From positions 1 through 64,000 of the forward strand of contig CAHIKZ030003452.1 of NCBI GenBank assembly GCA_903632075.3: a stretch of DNA of 64,000 nt, written 5' to 3'. The translations under genes were made by a program, and so were the position numbers. The notes beneath the pieces were generated by a model. It saw nothing but the letters and a program-made list of their open reading frames with translations, did no database searches and was not told the DNA's origin. Numbering within the stretch: position 1 is the stretch's first letter; each line of letters opens with the position of its first letter. Below are positions 1 to 13,461 of the stretch, in pieces. The stretch comes from Acanthosepion pharaonis. Lineage: Eukaryota > Mollusca > Cephalopoda > Sepiida > Sepiidae.

Positions 1-282
1 TTCTCTCAAACCTTTCACTCTTTCGGAAAACAATTTGATTTCTTTTAGAAATTTTAGGATATTTTATGGATTAATGCCATGAGAGAGTTCTTTCATGTTG
101 GTTGTTTGATATTTTTCATCCGCTTAACAATCACTAAAGGTTATACAAGTGTAATGCATCTCTCTCTTTCTCTGCCTCCCTCTCTCTTTAAACACACACA
201 CACACACTCATGCACACACTCTCACACACACACACACACACATACTAATACGCACACACACACGCACACACACTCACACACA

Positions 283-325
<43 letters not shown>

Positions 326-1075
326 TTGTTTAACAGCATATCAAATCCTGATGGGATATTTAATGCTTAAATTTAATTTTCTTTGGAGCTTTCAAGTAAT
401 AAAAATATGATATATGTTATTCTGCTTTCACAATTGTATACATGGTAGATGATACTCAGCTTTTGTGCATATATACATGTTTGTGTGGAGTAATTACTAG
501 TGGTGGTAATATGTGTGTTTTATGTTGTAGTTATTTTTTGGAATACAGTTTAATCTAAGAAATTGTAGAATACCATACGGAATGTCATGAAAGAATTCTC
601 CCATGTTTGTTGGCTGATTCTGTTTAGCGGCATATCAATCTCTATGGGTTATTTAATGCTGAAATCTAAATATTATAGCTTCAAATATGATATATGTTAT
701 TCTACTTTCACAATTGAATGCATGGTAGATGATGCTCAGCTTTTGTTCATAATATTTGTGTGGACCAACTAGAGGCGGTGATATATGTGTTTTATGTTGT
801 AGTTTCATTGAGTTTATATTTTGGAATACAGTTTGATTTCTTTAAGTAACTGTAGGTTATTATATAGATTAATGACATGAAAGAATTCTTTTATGTTCGA
901 TATTCGCTAGGGCTTTAAACGGATTTCGATGAAGCCTTTAAAATTTGTTACTATGTTTTTTTATTGTGCATAATTCATGGCATACCGTACAAATTGTTTG
1001 GTTGGCTGATTGTGTTTAGCGGCATATCATCAGTGCTATGGGTTATTTTAAGCCGAAATCTAAATATATGTACGC
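1..1075. repeat. Tandem repeat, ~290-bp unit, three diverged copies
   Basis: Three related units can be recognised by a shared landmark (catgaaagaattct and variants) near 78, 586 and 876, followed by a shared segment with 'ggcatatcaat' and 'gggttatttaatgct' near 332, 630 and 1021. The first unit is longer because a (CA)n/(TA)n microsatellite (about 195-323) sits inside it. Short open frames here (79-333, 587-772) are translations of the repeat and are not genes. Confidence 0.75.
195..323. repeat. (CA)n then (TA)n compound microsatellite
   Basis: An imperfect CA tract with interspersed CT and CG steps runs directly into a pure TA tract of about 40 bp. Confidence 0.95.
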
Positions 1076-1129
1076 TGATTGATATTTCATACATATTTAT
1101 ACTTTCAGGGTGAAGATATGTTTTAGATA

Positions 1130-1155
1130 TATAGTGTTATATATATAAATTTATG

Positions 1156-1235
<80 letters not shown>
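1130..1235. repeat. (AT)n-(GT)n compound microsatellite
   Basis: A short AT run is followed by more than 70 bp of uninterrupted GT dinucleotides. Confidence 0.95.
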
Positions 1236-1236
<1 letters not shown>

Positions 1237-1391
1237 AGTGTATATAAATATAAATAAATATATATATATAATTATTTATATATTTATTTGCAAGTGGTAC
1301 TTATTAGAAAATTTCAATATCAGAGATATGCTAACATATTTGGTTGGATAGCATAAACCCTTTGGGTCACAATTTTTCACATCTATCCAAC

Positions 1392-1395
<4 letters not shown>

Positions 1396-1459
<64 letters not shown>

Positions 1460-1710
1460 TATATATATATATAATACATATATACATATATATAATATAT
1501 ATATAGTGTTATACATATAGTGTATATAATATATATATATATAATGTATATATATATATATAGTGCTATATATATTTCGTTATATAAAATGTTATATATA
1601 TATATATATATAAGGAAATAGTTTATACTTGTCCCAACAGAAAGAAAAGTGTATATTTTAAAAAAAAGAGAAACCGAAAACGTTTTAAAAAAACACACAT
1701 AACAAACATA

Positions 1711-1754
<44 letters not shown>

Positions 1755-1828
1755 GAAACCATGAAAATGACTCCTAGAACTGGTATAATATTTACTTTAT
1801 ACTTAAATAAATTTTTATATATAGACAC

Positions 1829-1878
<50 letters not shown>
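1396..1878. repeat. Cluster of (AT)n microsatellites
   Basis: Long AT tracts at about 1396-1453, 1470-1612, 1717-1749 and 1832-1878 are separated by short AT-rich spacers. The 140-residue minus-strand open frame at 1276-1698 is a Tyr-Ile repeat translation, not a gene. Confidence 0.95.
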
Positions 1879-1879
<1 letters not shown>

Positions 1880-1880
<1 letters not shown>

Positions 1881-2195
1881 AAAGTATATAATTGGTATAC
1901 ACGGAATGAATTCCAATAACCAACAATTACTATTCTTAAAAGAGTGCTCAATACAAAGTAGAGCAGATATAATTATTTTATAAAAAAAATTATAACATAA
2001 GTATGTTATAAAATCACTACAAAAAATAGCCATTTTGTTTCAACACACTCTGTGTCTTATCAAGTGATGATGTTGAAAAATAAAATAAATGGTTTTAAAA
2101 GTTTCAGATTAATTAACGATCCTACACTAGGGGGAAACATTGTTACAAAAGCTAGAATAACCAATCAAAAACGAAGTATAGAAAGATTCAAAAGC
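1880..2195. repeat. Left arm of a large inverted repeat (fold-back element)
   Basis: The segment 1966-2193 reappears in reverse complement at 3494-3695, with landmarks 'gccattttgtttcaacac', 'ttaattaacgatcctacac' and 'ctagaataaccaatcaaa'. The part nearest the microsatellite (1880-1965) is absent from the right arm but present, inverted, at 53571-53665. A 20-base palindrome (two 9-base arms around a 2-base spacer, starting TATAACATA) lies near 1991. No transposase is visible between the arms. Best reading: a non-autonomous DNA element or fold-back repeat. Confidence 0.75.
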
Positions 2196-2618
2196 TTGAC
2201 AACGAAATCCTGCTTATAATAGCTATTCATATCTTTTAAATACGTGTAATATTAAAAATAATTTATACTAACTAATAATTATAAATTTATATGATAAAAT
2301 TTAATATTAAAATTAAAAAAACTGCAATTTTTAAAAACCAAATTTAATCACTATTAAGTTTAAAAACTACAAAATTATTGATAAAAAAAAAAAATATAAA
2401 TGTTTATTCAATTCATTTCTTCATTGAAATTACGTTCGAGAAGACCAGACGCTACAATACATCCGGTCATTTGATAATACATGTATATATATATTTTTTC
2501 TTTTTTCCTTTTTCGTTTTTATTTTAAAGTTTCTTGAATAAATTTAAACTCTTAAATAAACGTGAACACAAACAAAAAACACAATCAGATTATAATACAT
2601 AAGCATCCAGACATTAAT

Positions 2619-2620
<2 letters not shown>

Positions 2621-2679
<59 letters not shown>
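2621..2679. repeat. (CA)n microsatellite
   Basis: About 29 CA units followed by an A tract; it lies inside the spacer of the large inverted repeat. Confidence 0.95.
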
Positions 2680-2682
<3 letters not shown>

Positions 2683-3093
2683 AAAAAAGGGAGGTGTGGG
2701 GAATACATGAACATCTCTACATTTTTTATGAAAAAAAAAGGAGACGTGAAAACTAACACTTATACAAACACACAGATAAATGTGAATACAATCTACATCC
2801 AAACATAGACATCGATATATACACATACATACATCCACAGACAATGGCATAGACATTGAGAAATCACAACCAGTAAATATTTTAGACTTAAATAAATGCT
2901 AACCACTTATTCGAATTATAACTTAAGGGAGCAAATATAAAAGATAAAAATGTTTAAAATAATATTATTTAATATATTAAAGCGAAAATTCTAAAACCAT
3001 AAATATCAATAAAAAAATATATATTATTAATCATAGTTTTTGATAATAGTTTCATTTATATTATAAAAGAAAAACAGGATAAAGAAATCCAAG

Positions 3094-3096
<3 letters not shown>

Positions 3097-3155
<59 letters not shown>

Positions 3156-3480
3156 GGCAAAAAACAAATTAACACACATCCAAAAAAAATATATTCATAC
3201 ATACATATACATACAGAAATACATACAAATAAATATATAAACATAAACATATACGTATTATATACATATCTATGATAACAAGACATGTACGCACATATAC
3301 ATATAAACCTACATACACACACATATATACACATAGACTTTTATGCATCCATACTTAGATATATGAAAAAAAAAAAAAAATTTTGTCATGATATACCAAA
3401 GTTTCCATACCCACACATACACAAACAAACTCATACATAATAGGTGCCAAACACACACACATATATATATACATACACAA
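3097..3480. repeat. (AT)n tract then CA/CATA-rich low-complexity DNA
   Basis: An AT tract at 3097-3151 is followed by some 300 bp rich in 'catacatac' and 'cacacatat' steps. No coding signal. Confidence 0.85.
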
Positions 3481-3493
3481 ACATACATAAATT

Positions 3494-3691
3494 TTTTGAA
3501 TCTTTCTATACTTCGTTTTTGATTGGTTATTCTAGCTTTTGTAACAATGTTTCCCCCCAGTGTAGGATCGTTAATTAATCTGAAATTTTTAAAACCATTT
3601 ATTATTTTGATCAGACTTGATAAGTGTGTTGAAACAAAATGGCTATTTTTGTAGTGATTTTATAACATACTTATGTTATAATTTTTTTTAA

Positions 3692-3695
<4 letters not shown>
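3494..3695. repeat. Right arm of the large inverted repeat
   Basis: Reverse complement of 1966-2193 with small differences; the 20-base palindrome recurs near 3664. A (AT)n tract of about 58 bp begins at 3694, just as an AT tract abuts the outer side of the left arm, so both arms end on microsatellites. Confidence 0.75.
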
Positions 3696-5757
<2,062 letters not shown>

Positions 5758-5759
5758 AA

Positions 5760-6090
5760 AATAGGATATTTTAATTCTTTACATTTGTTTCGTTATCTCT
5801 TTGTCCATGTTTTTCAAATAAAAAATAAAAATGAATTTATTAAAAAAGTAACTATTAATAAGAAAACAAATTGTCTATAAATAAATTTGAAAGAATTTAA
5901 CAAAATAATCTTATATAAATTAATAAAAAATTTTTGTTATCAATAGTTATTCATTTAATAAATTCATTTCGTATTAAATGAGAATGTATTAATATCAAAA
6001 TGTCCCGTTTTGAAAAAATATTACAGAGTTTTCTTATTGCATTTTACATTTATAAATATTGACTTTTTCTACAGGCTAACTCTGAGGAAT
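5760..6090. other. AT-rich spacer, nothing recognised
   Basis: No open frame, repeat unit or motif that I can assign. Confidence 0.6.
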
Positions 6091-6094
6091 TTCA

Positions 6095-6534
6095 TAGAAA
6101 ATATGTATCTATAAAAAGAACGGATAAACCTAAAAAATGTCTTAAAAAAATAATTGTCGGATGTTGTCCATTTCATAATGTGTGACGTCATTTGTTTACA
6201 TTTGAATACGCATTGAGCATATATGAATGTATAAGAGAAAATCATGGAGAATTGTGTCTAAAAACAGTAAAACCGACCTTGGTAACCGAACGCTCCTCTG
6301 TGTCCCAGTCGGTTAAGGCATGTCAGGCTATATGATGGTTCCGTATAGGATACAGGTTCAATTCCTGTCGGAGGACGCATATTTTTCTATGAAAATTTCT
6401 CGGACATTCAGGCCGGTAAATGTGGTTTAATACTGTTTATTATAAACAGAGCATTTAATTAAATATTTGTATCCATAAAAAGAACGTATAAACATAAAAA
6501 TGTCTTAAAATAATTGTCGGACTTTGTCCATTTC

Positions 6535-6545
<11 letters not shown>
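6095..6545 (+). mobile_element. tRNA-headed SINE-like repeat (family B), with duplicated tail
   Basis: A tRNA-like head runs from about 6294 to 6379. It has a 7-bp acceptor-like stem (TCCTCTG with CGGAGGA, one wobble), a perfect 5-bp T-arm (ACAGG/CCTGT) around the loop TTCAATT, and an A-box-like TGTCCCAGTCGG. A tail follows containing 'cggacattcaggccggtaaa' and 'aacagagcatttaa'. The segment 'aaaaagaac...ataattgtcgga...tttcata' occurs before the head (6108-6178) and again after it (6477-6538). A second head is at about 35937-36000. The enlarged anticodon-like loop (about 11 bases) argues against a working tRNA gene. Confidence 0.65.
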
Positions 6546-6575
<30 letters not shown>

Positions 6576-6597
6576 AGAGAGAGAGAGAGAGAGAGAG
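6538..6597. repeat. (AT)n-(GA)n microsatellite
   Basis: An AT tract of about 35 bp is followed by about 11 GA units. Confidence 0.95.
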
Positions 6598-6599
6598 TT

Positions 6600-7210
6600 T
6601 GGATATAAGAATCAACACTGCATGGTAACAGTACGATCTTCAGATTATGTGTCATTTCTCTATATAAATAACAGATTATGTATATATATATATTTAGGGA
6701 TTATAAATCGAAATTATTTACAATAGCGTATTATACTAAACAGCCAATGGTCAGAAAGCTAAACGTGTAGATAATGGATCCTCACTTGACGCCACATAAT
6801 TCTGGCCTTGTGACCAACAAAGCTAAACTGAAAAAAAATAACAACAGTAAAATCGGTTTCCTTTCTATGGGCTTAATCGTAAAATATACAGAATATTTTT
6901 GCTGGGAATTATTTCTTGGTGGCTGAGGTAGTTGCGTCGCGATTCCTACTCGTTTTAATAGGGATATTTGAAGTCGATTTAAAGATACGCTGATAGCGTT
7001 TACTTTCGAACAAATACTTTTCGGAAAGATATTAATCTATCCATTCTCCCCGCTTAGCTATGGGTTACATAGTGTGCCTTGTATGGCAACCAGACTACGA
7101 GAAGGAATATTCGTCATTCAAAACCGTTCCAAAGAAGGATGTCCTCCGTCAGGTTAACATGCCCAGACACACGCCTTGCTGCTACTTTTGATTCTCTTAT
7201 GATTCTAATG
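6600..7210. other. Spacer, mostly unassigned
   Basis: No gene is visible. A short stretch at about 7035-7110 (ctatgggtta ... gactacgagaag) resembles the middle of the family A SINE described at 22905. Confidence 0.4.
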
Positions 7211-7214
7211 GGTT

Positions 7215-7880
7215 ATGGGAGTCGTGCGTGTGTGTAAATTGCTCTCTCGAGTAGTTTGTAACACATAATTTATCATCTCTCAGTTACGTCTCTGTCTTCG
7301 GACAAAGTCGCTCGAGGGTGGCTCCATCAAAGGATAGAATCGCAACTGAGAAAAATTATATTGATAGATGTCCAGCCCTGGGTAACAGCTGCCCCAGGTT
7401 GGGCTCTCTTATTGCACCAGAAAGAGGGATTGTTGCTTGCACCGAGGCCAGCGCAACAGACGGTTTCGTGAGCTGCGGGCAATTTTTGTTCTTAGTCCGG
7501 GTGTACACTCTCGGTCTCCCCACATCAAACCGACCTTGTATCACAACCCGACCTCATGGGCGGGGGTGAGTAAATACAAATTGCTCTCTCGAGTAGTTTG
7601 TAACACATTATTTATCATCTCTCAGTTGCGTCTCTGTCTTCGGGCAGAGTGCGCTCAGGGGCGGCTCTGTCAAAGGACAGAATCACAATTGATAAAAATT
7701 AGACTAACAGGTATCCAGCTGCCCGATGCCGTGCTCTCTCATTGCACCAGAGAGTGAGGGATCGGTGTTCACACCGAGGCCAGCGCAACCGACGGTTTTC
7801 GTGGGCTGCGGGGAGTTTTTGTTCCTAGCCCGGGTATACGCCCTCGGGTCCCCACTTAAAGAACTGACCTCGTGTCGTAT
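7215..7880. repeat. Two-copy direct repeat, ~360 bp, GC-richer, unknown nature
   Basis: Unit 1 begins near 7220 and unit 2 near 7578, both with 'aattgctctctcgagtag'. They share 'cagttgcgtctctgtcttcg', 'ccgaggccagcgcaac' and 'tttttgtt...ccgggt' in the same order. Base composition differs sharply from the AT-rich surroundings. Open frames on both strands (7318-7569, 7437-7757) are not kept between the two units, so coding is unlikely. It could be a pair of solo LTRs, a truncated element or a local satellite; I do not recognise it. Confidence 0.7.
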
Positions 7881-7953
7881 CTCGTATTAGTAGGGAGTGT
7901 ATTCGAAAAAAAAAACCGCAACTACTTCGGTTTGTTATCTACAAGAAAAAGAA

Positions 7954-8379
7954 TACATTATTTACATTATTCGGACTATTGTCTTCATCTTTTTCCCCAT
8001 ATTTATTATATTTATTATAACGTTTCGGCCGTCCTTGAGGACACATGGCACAGTAAATAAAGGTGTTGGTTAGATCCAGTGACAAGACCCAAAGAGTGTG
8101 AGTTCAATACCCGATTAAGGCTGTGGAGAACTTTCAGAGGGAAATTAACAGGAGATAACTGATAACTGACATCCATTAAACATGAGACGTGGAACTAGAA
8201 CAGTCTACCGAGCGAAATAAACGGTTCAGTTCGACATTCCAACCATCTGAAGAAGACTGGAGCATACAACGGCCGGAAACGTTGTAATGAATATGGCGAC
8301 AGAGATGAGGACAATAGTCCCAATAATCTAAATAATGTACATAATACCTCATCTCAGAAATATAGACAGATACTGAAGA
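7954..8379 (+). mobile_element. Composite retroposon: tRNA-like head, hammerhead-like core, inverted terminal arms
   Basis: In order: a left arm (about 7954-8031) that is the reverse complement of the right arm; a body with an A-box-like 'tggcacagta' (8046) and a B-box-like 'gagttcaataccc' (8100-8112); a conserved segment (ataactgataactgac, aactagaacagtctac, cgaaataaa); a hammerhead-like core CTGAAGA...GAAAC...GTA (8247-8287); and a right arm (about 8269-8379) ending 'tatagacagatactgaag'. Inverted arms plus a hammerhead are known from Penelope-like elements; Pol III boxes are SINE-like. It may be nested in another repeat, because 7919-7950 and 8461-8492 (ttgttatctacaag / cttgtagataacaa) are themselves inverted. 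Confidence 0.7.
8247..8287 (+). ncRNA. Hammerhead ribozyme-like core (decayed)
   Basis: Core box CTGAAGA (fits CUGANGA), a stem-II region with imperfect pairing, then GAAAC-GTT-GTA, which would give a two-pair stem III with a 3-base loop as in Penelope-type hammerheads. An extra G before GAAA and mismatches in stem II suggest it is inactive. Stem I is not evident. Confidence 0.5.
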
Positions 8380-8509
8380 AAACGAATATCTGGAGCTTAT
8401 AAATTTTATTTTGGAAATTATATCTACATAGTAAAATAGGTGCTACTTTGATGTGTTATCTTTTCCTTGTAGATAACAAACCAAAGTAGTAGCGTTTTCG
8501 AAAATTTTG

Positions 8510-8715
8510 ATGTCATTCCAAAATGAAATTTGTACGGTGTAGATATTTTAGCCGATGTACATGATTTTTGTGGCTAGCATATAAATAAAAGAATTTTTTT
8601 TAATATTTTAATTACATTTTCTTTATGTTATATGCTTCACTATGTAGATATCATACCAAAATAAAATTTGTACGGTGTAGATATGTCTTCCTTGTAGATA
8701 GAAACACAAAGTAAC
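8510..8715. repeat. Short direct duplication
   Basis: The segment 'tttgtacggtgtagatat', preceded by 'gat(g/a)tcat(t/a)ccaaaat', occurs near 8529 and again near 8668, followed by related 'ccttgtagat' sequence. Confidence 0.6.
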
Positions 8716-8719
8716 ATAA

Positions 8720-9435
8720 AAAAAATCAATATCTTGAATAAATTATTTTCAAGCTAAGCACAGAGTGAAGCTGTTCGGACTTAGAAAATTGGCGGAACAC
8801 ATTCTTTTCTCTTCCTAACCTCCTTACATCTTGCACATACTAAGTTTAGGAAGTGTATTTATCTACAGAGATAGTTATGTGTCGCTTCGGCGCCAAGAGT
8901 TTGGTATTCGAGCTGAGGTAACGTCTTACCAGGAAGTTCGTGCGCCAATTAAATTATGAATTCTTTCATTTTCTATTTCTCGCCTTTCCTGGTCAAATTG
9001 GTCTTCTGTAAAAAAAAAAAAAAATGTTTGCTTTGTAAACGGAAGTTATTACTTCACGTTTATGACTTTTAAGTATTTTAAATGAGTCAAAACATTCTTC
9101 ATAAAAGCCCGGGGGTTGGGAGGTTTATGCCTTGTTACGAAACTCAACTTTTTATTTTATTTATTCAAACTTCTTATTTTCCTGTGTTTGTTTAACAAAA
9201 ATATCTAGCATGTTGATAATTATTTATTTTTAAAATTTTCTTTTCCGTTTGTGTGAAGTGTTGATCTAGAGGTTAGTCTGGTTTCGTTCATTATTTTTTA
9301 CGGTATATCAACCTGAATGCTAACAAGATTCTTAAGATATGTTCTTCTGAATGGAATATATATTCTTTGCAAGAAATCTGCTTGTAGATCAGGTTTCGTT
9401 GATGTATCTTTGTAGAGGGTCAAATGTACAACAGA
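8720..9435. other. Spacer, nothing recognised
   Basis: Mixed-composition DNA with no assignable open frame or repeat. Confidence 0.5.
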
Positions 9436-9439
9436 TAGT

Positions 9440-9935
9440 TTGTTTGTTTTTTCAAAAGTATATTGCTGGTAATTTTTTTTTCAAAAATGTATTACTGCTA
9501 ATATATTTTTTTAAATGGTAATATATTTTTCGCAAAAATGTATTGCTGGTAATATTTGTTTTCAAAAATGTATTGCTGGTAATATTTGTTTTCAAAAATG
9601 AATTGCTGGTAATATTTGTTTTCAAAAATGAATTGCTGGTAATATTTGTTTTCAAAAATGAATTGCTGGTAATATTTGTTTTCAAAAATGTATTGGTAGT
9701 ATTTGTTTCAAAAAATGAATTGCTGGTAATATTTGTTTTCAAAAAATGAATTGCTGGTAATATTTGTTTTCAAAAATGAATTGCTGGTAATATTTTTTTT
9801 TCAAAACTGCATTGCTGGTAATCTTCTTTTTTTTTTTCAAAAATGTATTACTGATAATTTTTTTTTTAAATTTATTCCTGTTAATACTTTTTTTTTCTAA
9901 AAACTGTAGAATGTATTGGTGGTATCTTTACTATA
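9440..9935. repeat. 30-bp minisatellite, ~16 copies
   Basis: The unit is 'attgctggtaatatttgttt' plus 'tcaaaaatga'. The centre (9540-9780) is regular; both ends are degenerate. Open frames of 68-96 residues on both strands only translate the repeat. Confidence 0.95.
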
Positions 9936-9939
9936 AAAA

Positions 9940-10425
9940 TTTATTTTTATACTTTCACAGGGTTTGGTGGTTAACTTGTGTGCTCATCGCTGGAATCCTA
10001 ACTCCTTACCGGCCCGACTCATAGTGGACCTAGGAACAACAGCAATTAAGAGATGGTCCCAGGCTCTTCAAAACCTCCAATCTCCTGATCAGAGGCCTTA
10101 CTGCCGGATGTAGCTTATCGTCGTACCCAGGAGGTGTTCTGGTTATCTAACCTGGGTTCAGTAGTGGTTTGAAATGTTATGGTGTCAGAGAAATTGTTAA
10201 TTTTCTAAGACAGATACTGTTTTGTAAGGTCAAAACAAAGTCTGGTTGTTTCGGTTACCAAAGAAAGTAGAGAACCTAATGAAATGTAGATCATAAAATA
10301 GCGCCATTTGATTTCGACTTATCAATCGTTATTGGGCTATTTAATCTATTTTTTTTTTATTATACTTGTTTCTGTAAGTAAAGGTTGATCGGGTTTATAA
10401 TTTTCTCTATATGATAACATTGTCA
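9940..10425. other. Spacer, unassigned
   Basis: More balanced composition than its flanks but no open frame or family that I recognise. Confidence 0.5.
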
Positions 10426-10427
10426 AT

Positions 10428-10512
10428 TATTTACATTATTCGGACTATTGTCCTCATCGTCGTCGCCATATTTATTACAAAGTTCCGGCTCTTCAATATC
10501 TGTCTATATCCC
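10428..10512. repeat. Solo terminal arm of the hammerhead composite element
   Basis: Matches the arm monomer (ttatttacattattcggact, gccatatttattacaa, atctgtctatat). It runs without a gap into the 43-bp array that follows. Confidence 0.8.
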
Positions 10513-11640
10513 TTGAGATTTTGTGATATTGTGGTATACACAAGTTGCAGGCTCCCTGAGATTATTTTATATGACGGTATACGCAGGTTGTAGGTACCCT
10601 GAGATTGTGTGATAATTTGGTATACGCAGATTGTAGGTTTTCTGTGATTTTGTGATATTGTGGAATGCGCAGGTTGTAGGTTCCCTGTGATTTTGTTATA
10701 TTGTGGTATACGCAGTTTATACGTACTCTGAGATTTTGTGATATTGTGGTATACACAGGTTGTAGGTTCCCTAAGATTGTGTGATATTGTGGTATACACA
10801 AGTTGTAGATTCCCTGAGATGATGTTATATTGTGGTATACGCAGGTTGTATGTTCCCTGAGATTTTGTATATTATGTTATACGCATGCTGTAAATTCCCT
10901 GAGACTTTGTGATATTGTGGTATACGCAGTTTGTAGTTTCCCTGAGATTTTGTGATATTGTGGTATACACAGGTTGTAGATTCCCTGAGATTTTGTATAT
11001 TATGTTATACGCATGTTGTAGGTTCCCTGAGATTGTGTGATATTGTGGTATACACAAGTTGCAGGCTCCCTGAGATTATTTTATATGACGGTATATGCAG
11101 TTTGTAGGTACCCTGAGATTGTGTGATAATTTGGTATACGCAGGTTGTAGGCTCCCTGTGATTTTGTATATTATGTTATACGCATGCAGTAGATTCCCTG
11201 AGACTTTGTGATATTGTGGTATACGCAGGTTGTAGGTTCCCTGTGATTTTGTGATATTGTGTTATATGCTGGTTTTACGCTCCCTGAGATTTTTGTTTTT
11301 GTGTTATACACAGTTTGTTGTTTCCCTGAGTTTTTGTGATATTGTGGTATACACAGGTTGTAGATTCCCTGGGATTTTGTATATTATGTTATACGCAGGT
11401 TGTAGATTCCCTGAGATTGTATGATATTGTGGTATACGCAGGTTGTAGGTTTCCTGACATTTTGTGATAATGTGGTATACGCAGATTGTATGTTCCCTGA
11501 GATTTTGTGATATTGTGGTATACACAGGTTGTAGGTTCCCTGTGATTTTGTGATATTGTGGTATACACAGGTTGTATGTTCCCTGAGATTTTGTGATATT
11601 GTGGTATACGCAGATTGTAGTTTCTCTGAGTATTTTTAGT
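10513..11640. repeat. 43-bp satellite array, ~26 copies
   Basis: Unit: 'ttccctgagattttgtgata' + 'ttgtggtatacgcaggttgt' + 'agg'. Copies differ by substitutions and a few length variants. The minus-strand open frames at 10431-11525 (LREPTTCVYHNIT-type repeats) are translations of the array; no start, domain or codon signal supports a protein. Confidence 0.95.
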
Positions 11641-12284
11641 ACTGTGGTATATGCAGTTTAGAATGTTGACGGATTAGTTTTTGTGGGGAATTAACAAATT
11701 GTAAAGAATGCATGTGTCGTGAATCTGATTAGCTAGTTCTAGGATTGAAATTGTTGCTCAGAACTCCTCGACTTCTCCTTGGCCTTGTGCCGCAACTGTT
11801 TATAATGACGCAATAAATAACTCTGCTGAATAAAGCCTAAATTAGCTTTCTCTCTTGTCTTTTCACTACACCTCCGTGACGTACTTGTTAACCACAACCC
11901 CTTAACGAGTTGCTCACGTTTTTGTCTTTACCTTCAAATGTCTTCCATTCATCTGTCTTTGAATTAAGACCAACAGTCAATGGCCAGCAATAAAATACCA
12001 AATGTGTGACACTATATGTATACCGCCGGAATCGTCCATTCTACACTCTCCACTCCCAGACGTGAATCGATGTAGCTACTTAACATTTCAACAATGACTG
12101 ACTACAACAACAACAACAAACCAAACAACAATGACCTGATTTTCAATGACAGAATAATTCAGTATTACTCGACTGTTTTTGTTAACAAGATTAAAACTAA
12201 GAAGAAGAATAGGTCAGTGATAAAATATCGGTATTCCAGTTATAAAAAAATATATAATTGTATTGCCAAAAATGAATATACATT

Positions 12285-12285
<1 letters not shown>
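11641..12285. other. Spacer, nothing recognised
   Basis: Non-repetitive DNA with one copy of the motif ggccttgtgcc at about 11782. The 65-residue plus-strand frame at 12094-12291 is low-complexity (Asn and Lys rich) and unsupported. Confidence 0.5.
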
Positions 12286-12337
<52 letters not shown>

Positions 12338-12406
12338 GAACGTACAGAGATGGATAGATAGATACATAGATATGAAGTGACTGAGATAGATAGATAGATA
12401 TAGATG

Positions 12407-12442
<36 letters not shown>

Positions 12443-12452
12443 TAACGTACAG

Positions 12453-12505
<53 letters not shown>

Positions 12506-12527
12506 TGAAGTGACTGAGATAGAGGAT

Positions 12528-12563
<36 letters not shown>

Positions 12564-12575
12564 TGAACAGACTGG

Positions 12576-12628
<53 letters not shown>
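12286..12628. repeat. (GATA)n array with ordered interruptions
   Basis: GATA runs are broken by two recurring inserts, one like 'tgaacgtacagaga' (12337, 12443) and one like 'tgaagtgactgagata' (12373, 12506), so there is a higher-order period of about 110-130 bp. Minus-strand Tyr-Leu-Ser-Ile frames are artefacts. Confidence 0.95.
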
Positions 12629-12778
12629 TGCACTCACTTTACTGACCTCTAATTAGTAGCAATTAGTTCTTTGGTGGCGTCGTTCAGGATCGGTCCATGT
12701 CGTTCACATCAGTTGTTTTTCTACTTGTTCGGCTGGTATTTTTTGTAAATCTCATATAACTAGACTAATGAATTTCAA

Positions 12779-13060
12779 CATCGTCATCATCATCATCATT
12801 ATCAAATTCTTCTTCTTCTTCTTCTTCTTCTTCTTCTTCTTCTTCTTCTTGCTGTGTAAGAACTAAAACGTAAGTGATTTGAATAAGGTGGAGTGTACCT
12901 AAATAAATGGTAGTGTTCAGGATGTCGGGATGCACAATGTTATTCTTCATACAATGCAGTGTTCCTAATAAAATGTCGGGTTCTTCATAAAGTGCTGTGT
13001 TCTTAATAAAAACTAGGGCGCCTAATAAAGTGCAGTGTACCTAATAAAATATATATTGTA
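12779..13060. repeat. (CAT)n/(CTT)n tract and a ~28-bp degenerate repeat
   Basis: Trinucleotide runs at 12781-12800 and 12808-12851 are followed by several copies of 'aaagtgcagtgttcctaata' (12950-13055). The acidic poly-Glu minus-strand frame is the CTT tract. Confidence 0.8.
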
Positions 13061-13455
13061 ATGTTAGACCAGCACGCCAGTAATGTGAGGCTGGGATAGG
13101 TATATATACGAGACCCAATTTTACTTATCATGACAACAAGTCTGACAAGATTATACCAGCTACATACGTCGCGGCCAAATGTGGTCGATTTGGTGATAGG
13201 TTTTGATAAAAGCACCGCATAACCTTACAGGTGGGACCCAGTTAGAAATGCCTTCAGGTCGGACGGTCTCCCATTGAGAGTGTTCCCAAAGAACTGTGAC
13301 TCCAAAATCGAACCGGACATGATGCTTCCTCTAATCCAGGTCATGAGGAGATGTGGACAGTGGATCACACTTTAAGGGAGACGCCCAATTGGTTAAAGTC
13401 AGGCAACTGGCAAGCAAATCACTGGACAGTGAACGGGATTTTTACTATAGCCCAT
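13061..13455. other. Spacer, unassigned
   Basis: Balanced composition; the short minus-strand frame at 13003-13215 is not recognised and has no supporting signal. Confidence 0.4.
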
Positions 13456-13461
13456 CTTAAT

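Noticed and set aside
2544..2856. Cys/Val and His/Thr repeat frames (also around 46812-47544 and 36076-36504)
   Set aside because: Both strands and several frames are open because of CA/GT dinucleotide repeats.
6294..6379. A genuine tRNA gene
   Set aside because: Acceptor-like and T-arm pairing are good, but the anticodon loop is too large, the D-arm is poor, and the same head plus tail recurs at 35937, so it is a tRNA-derived repeat.
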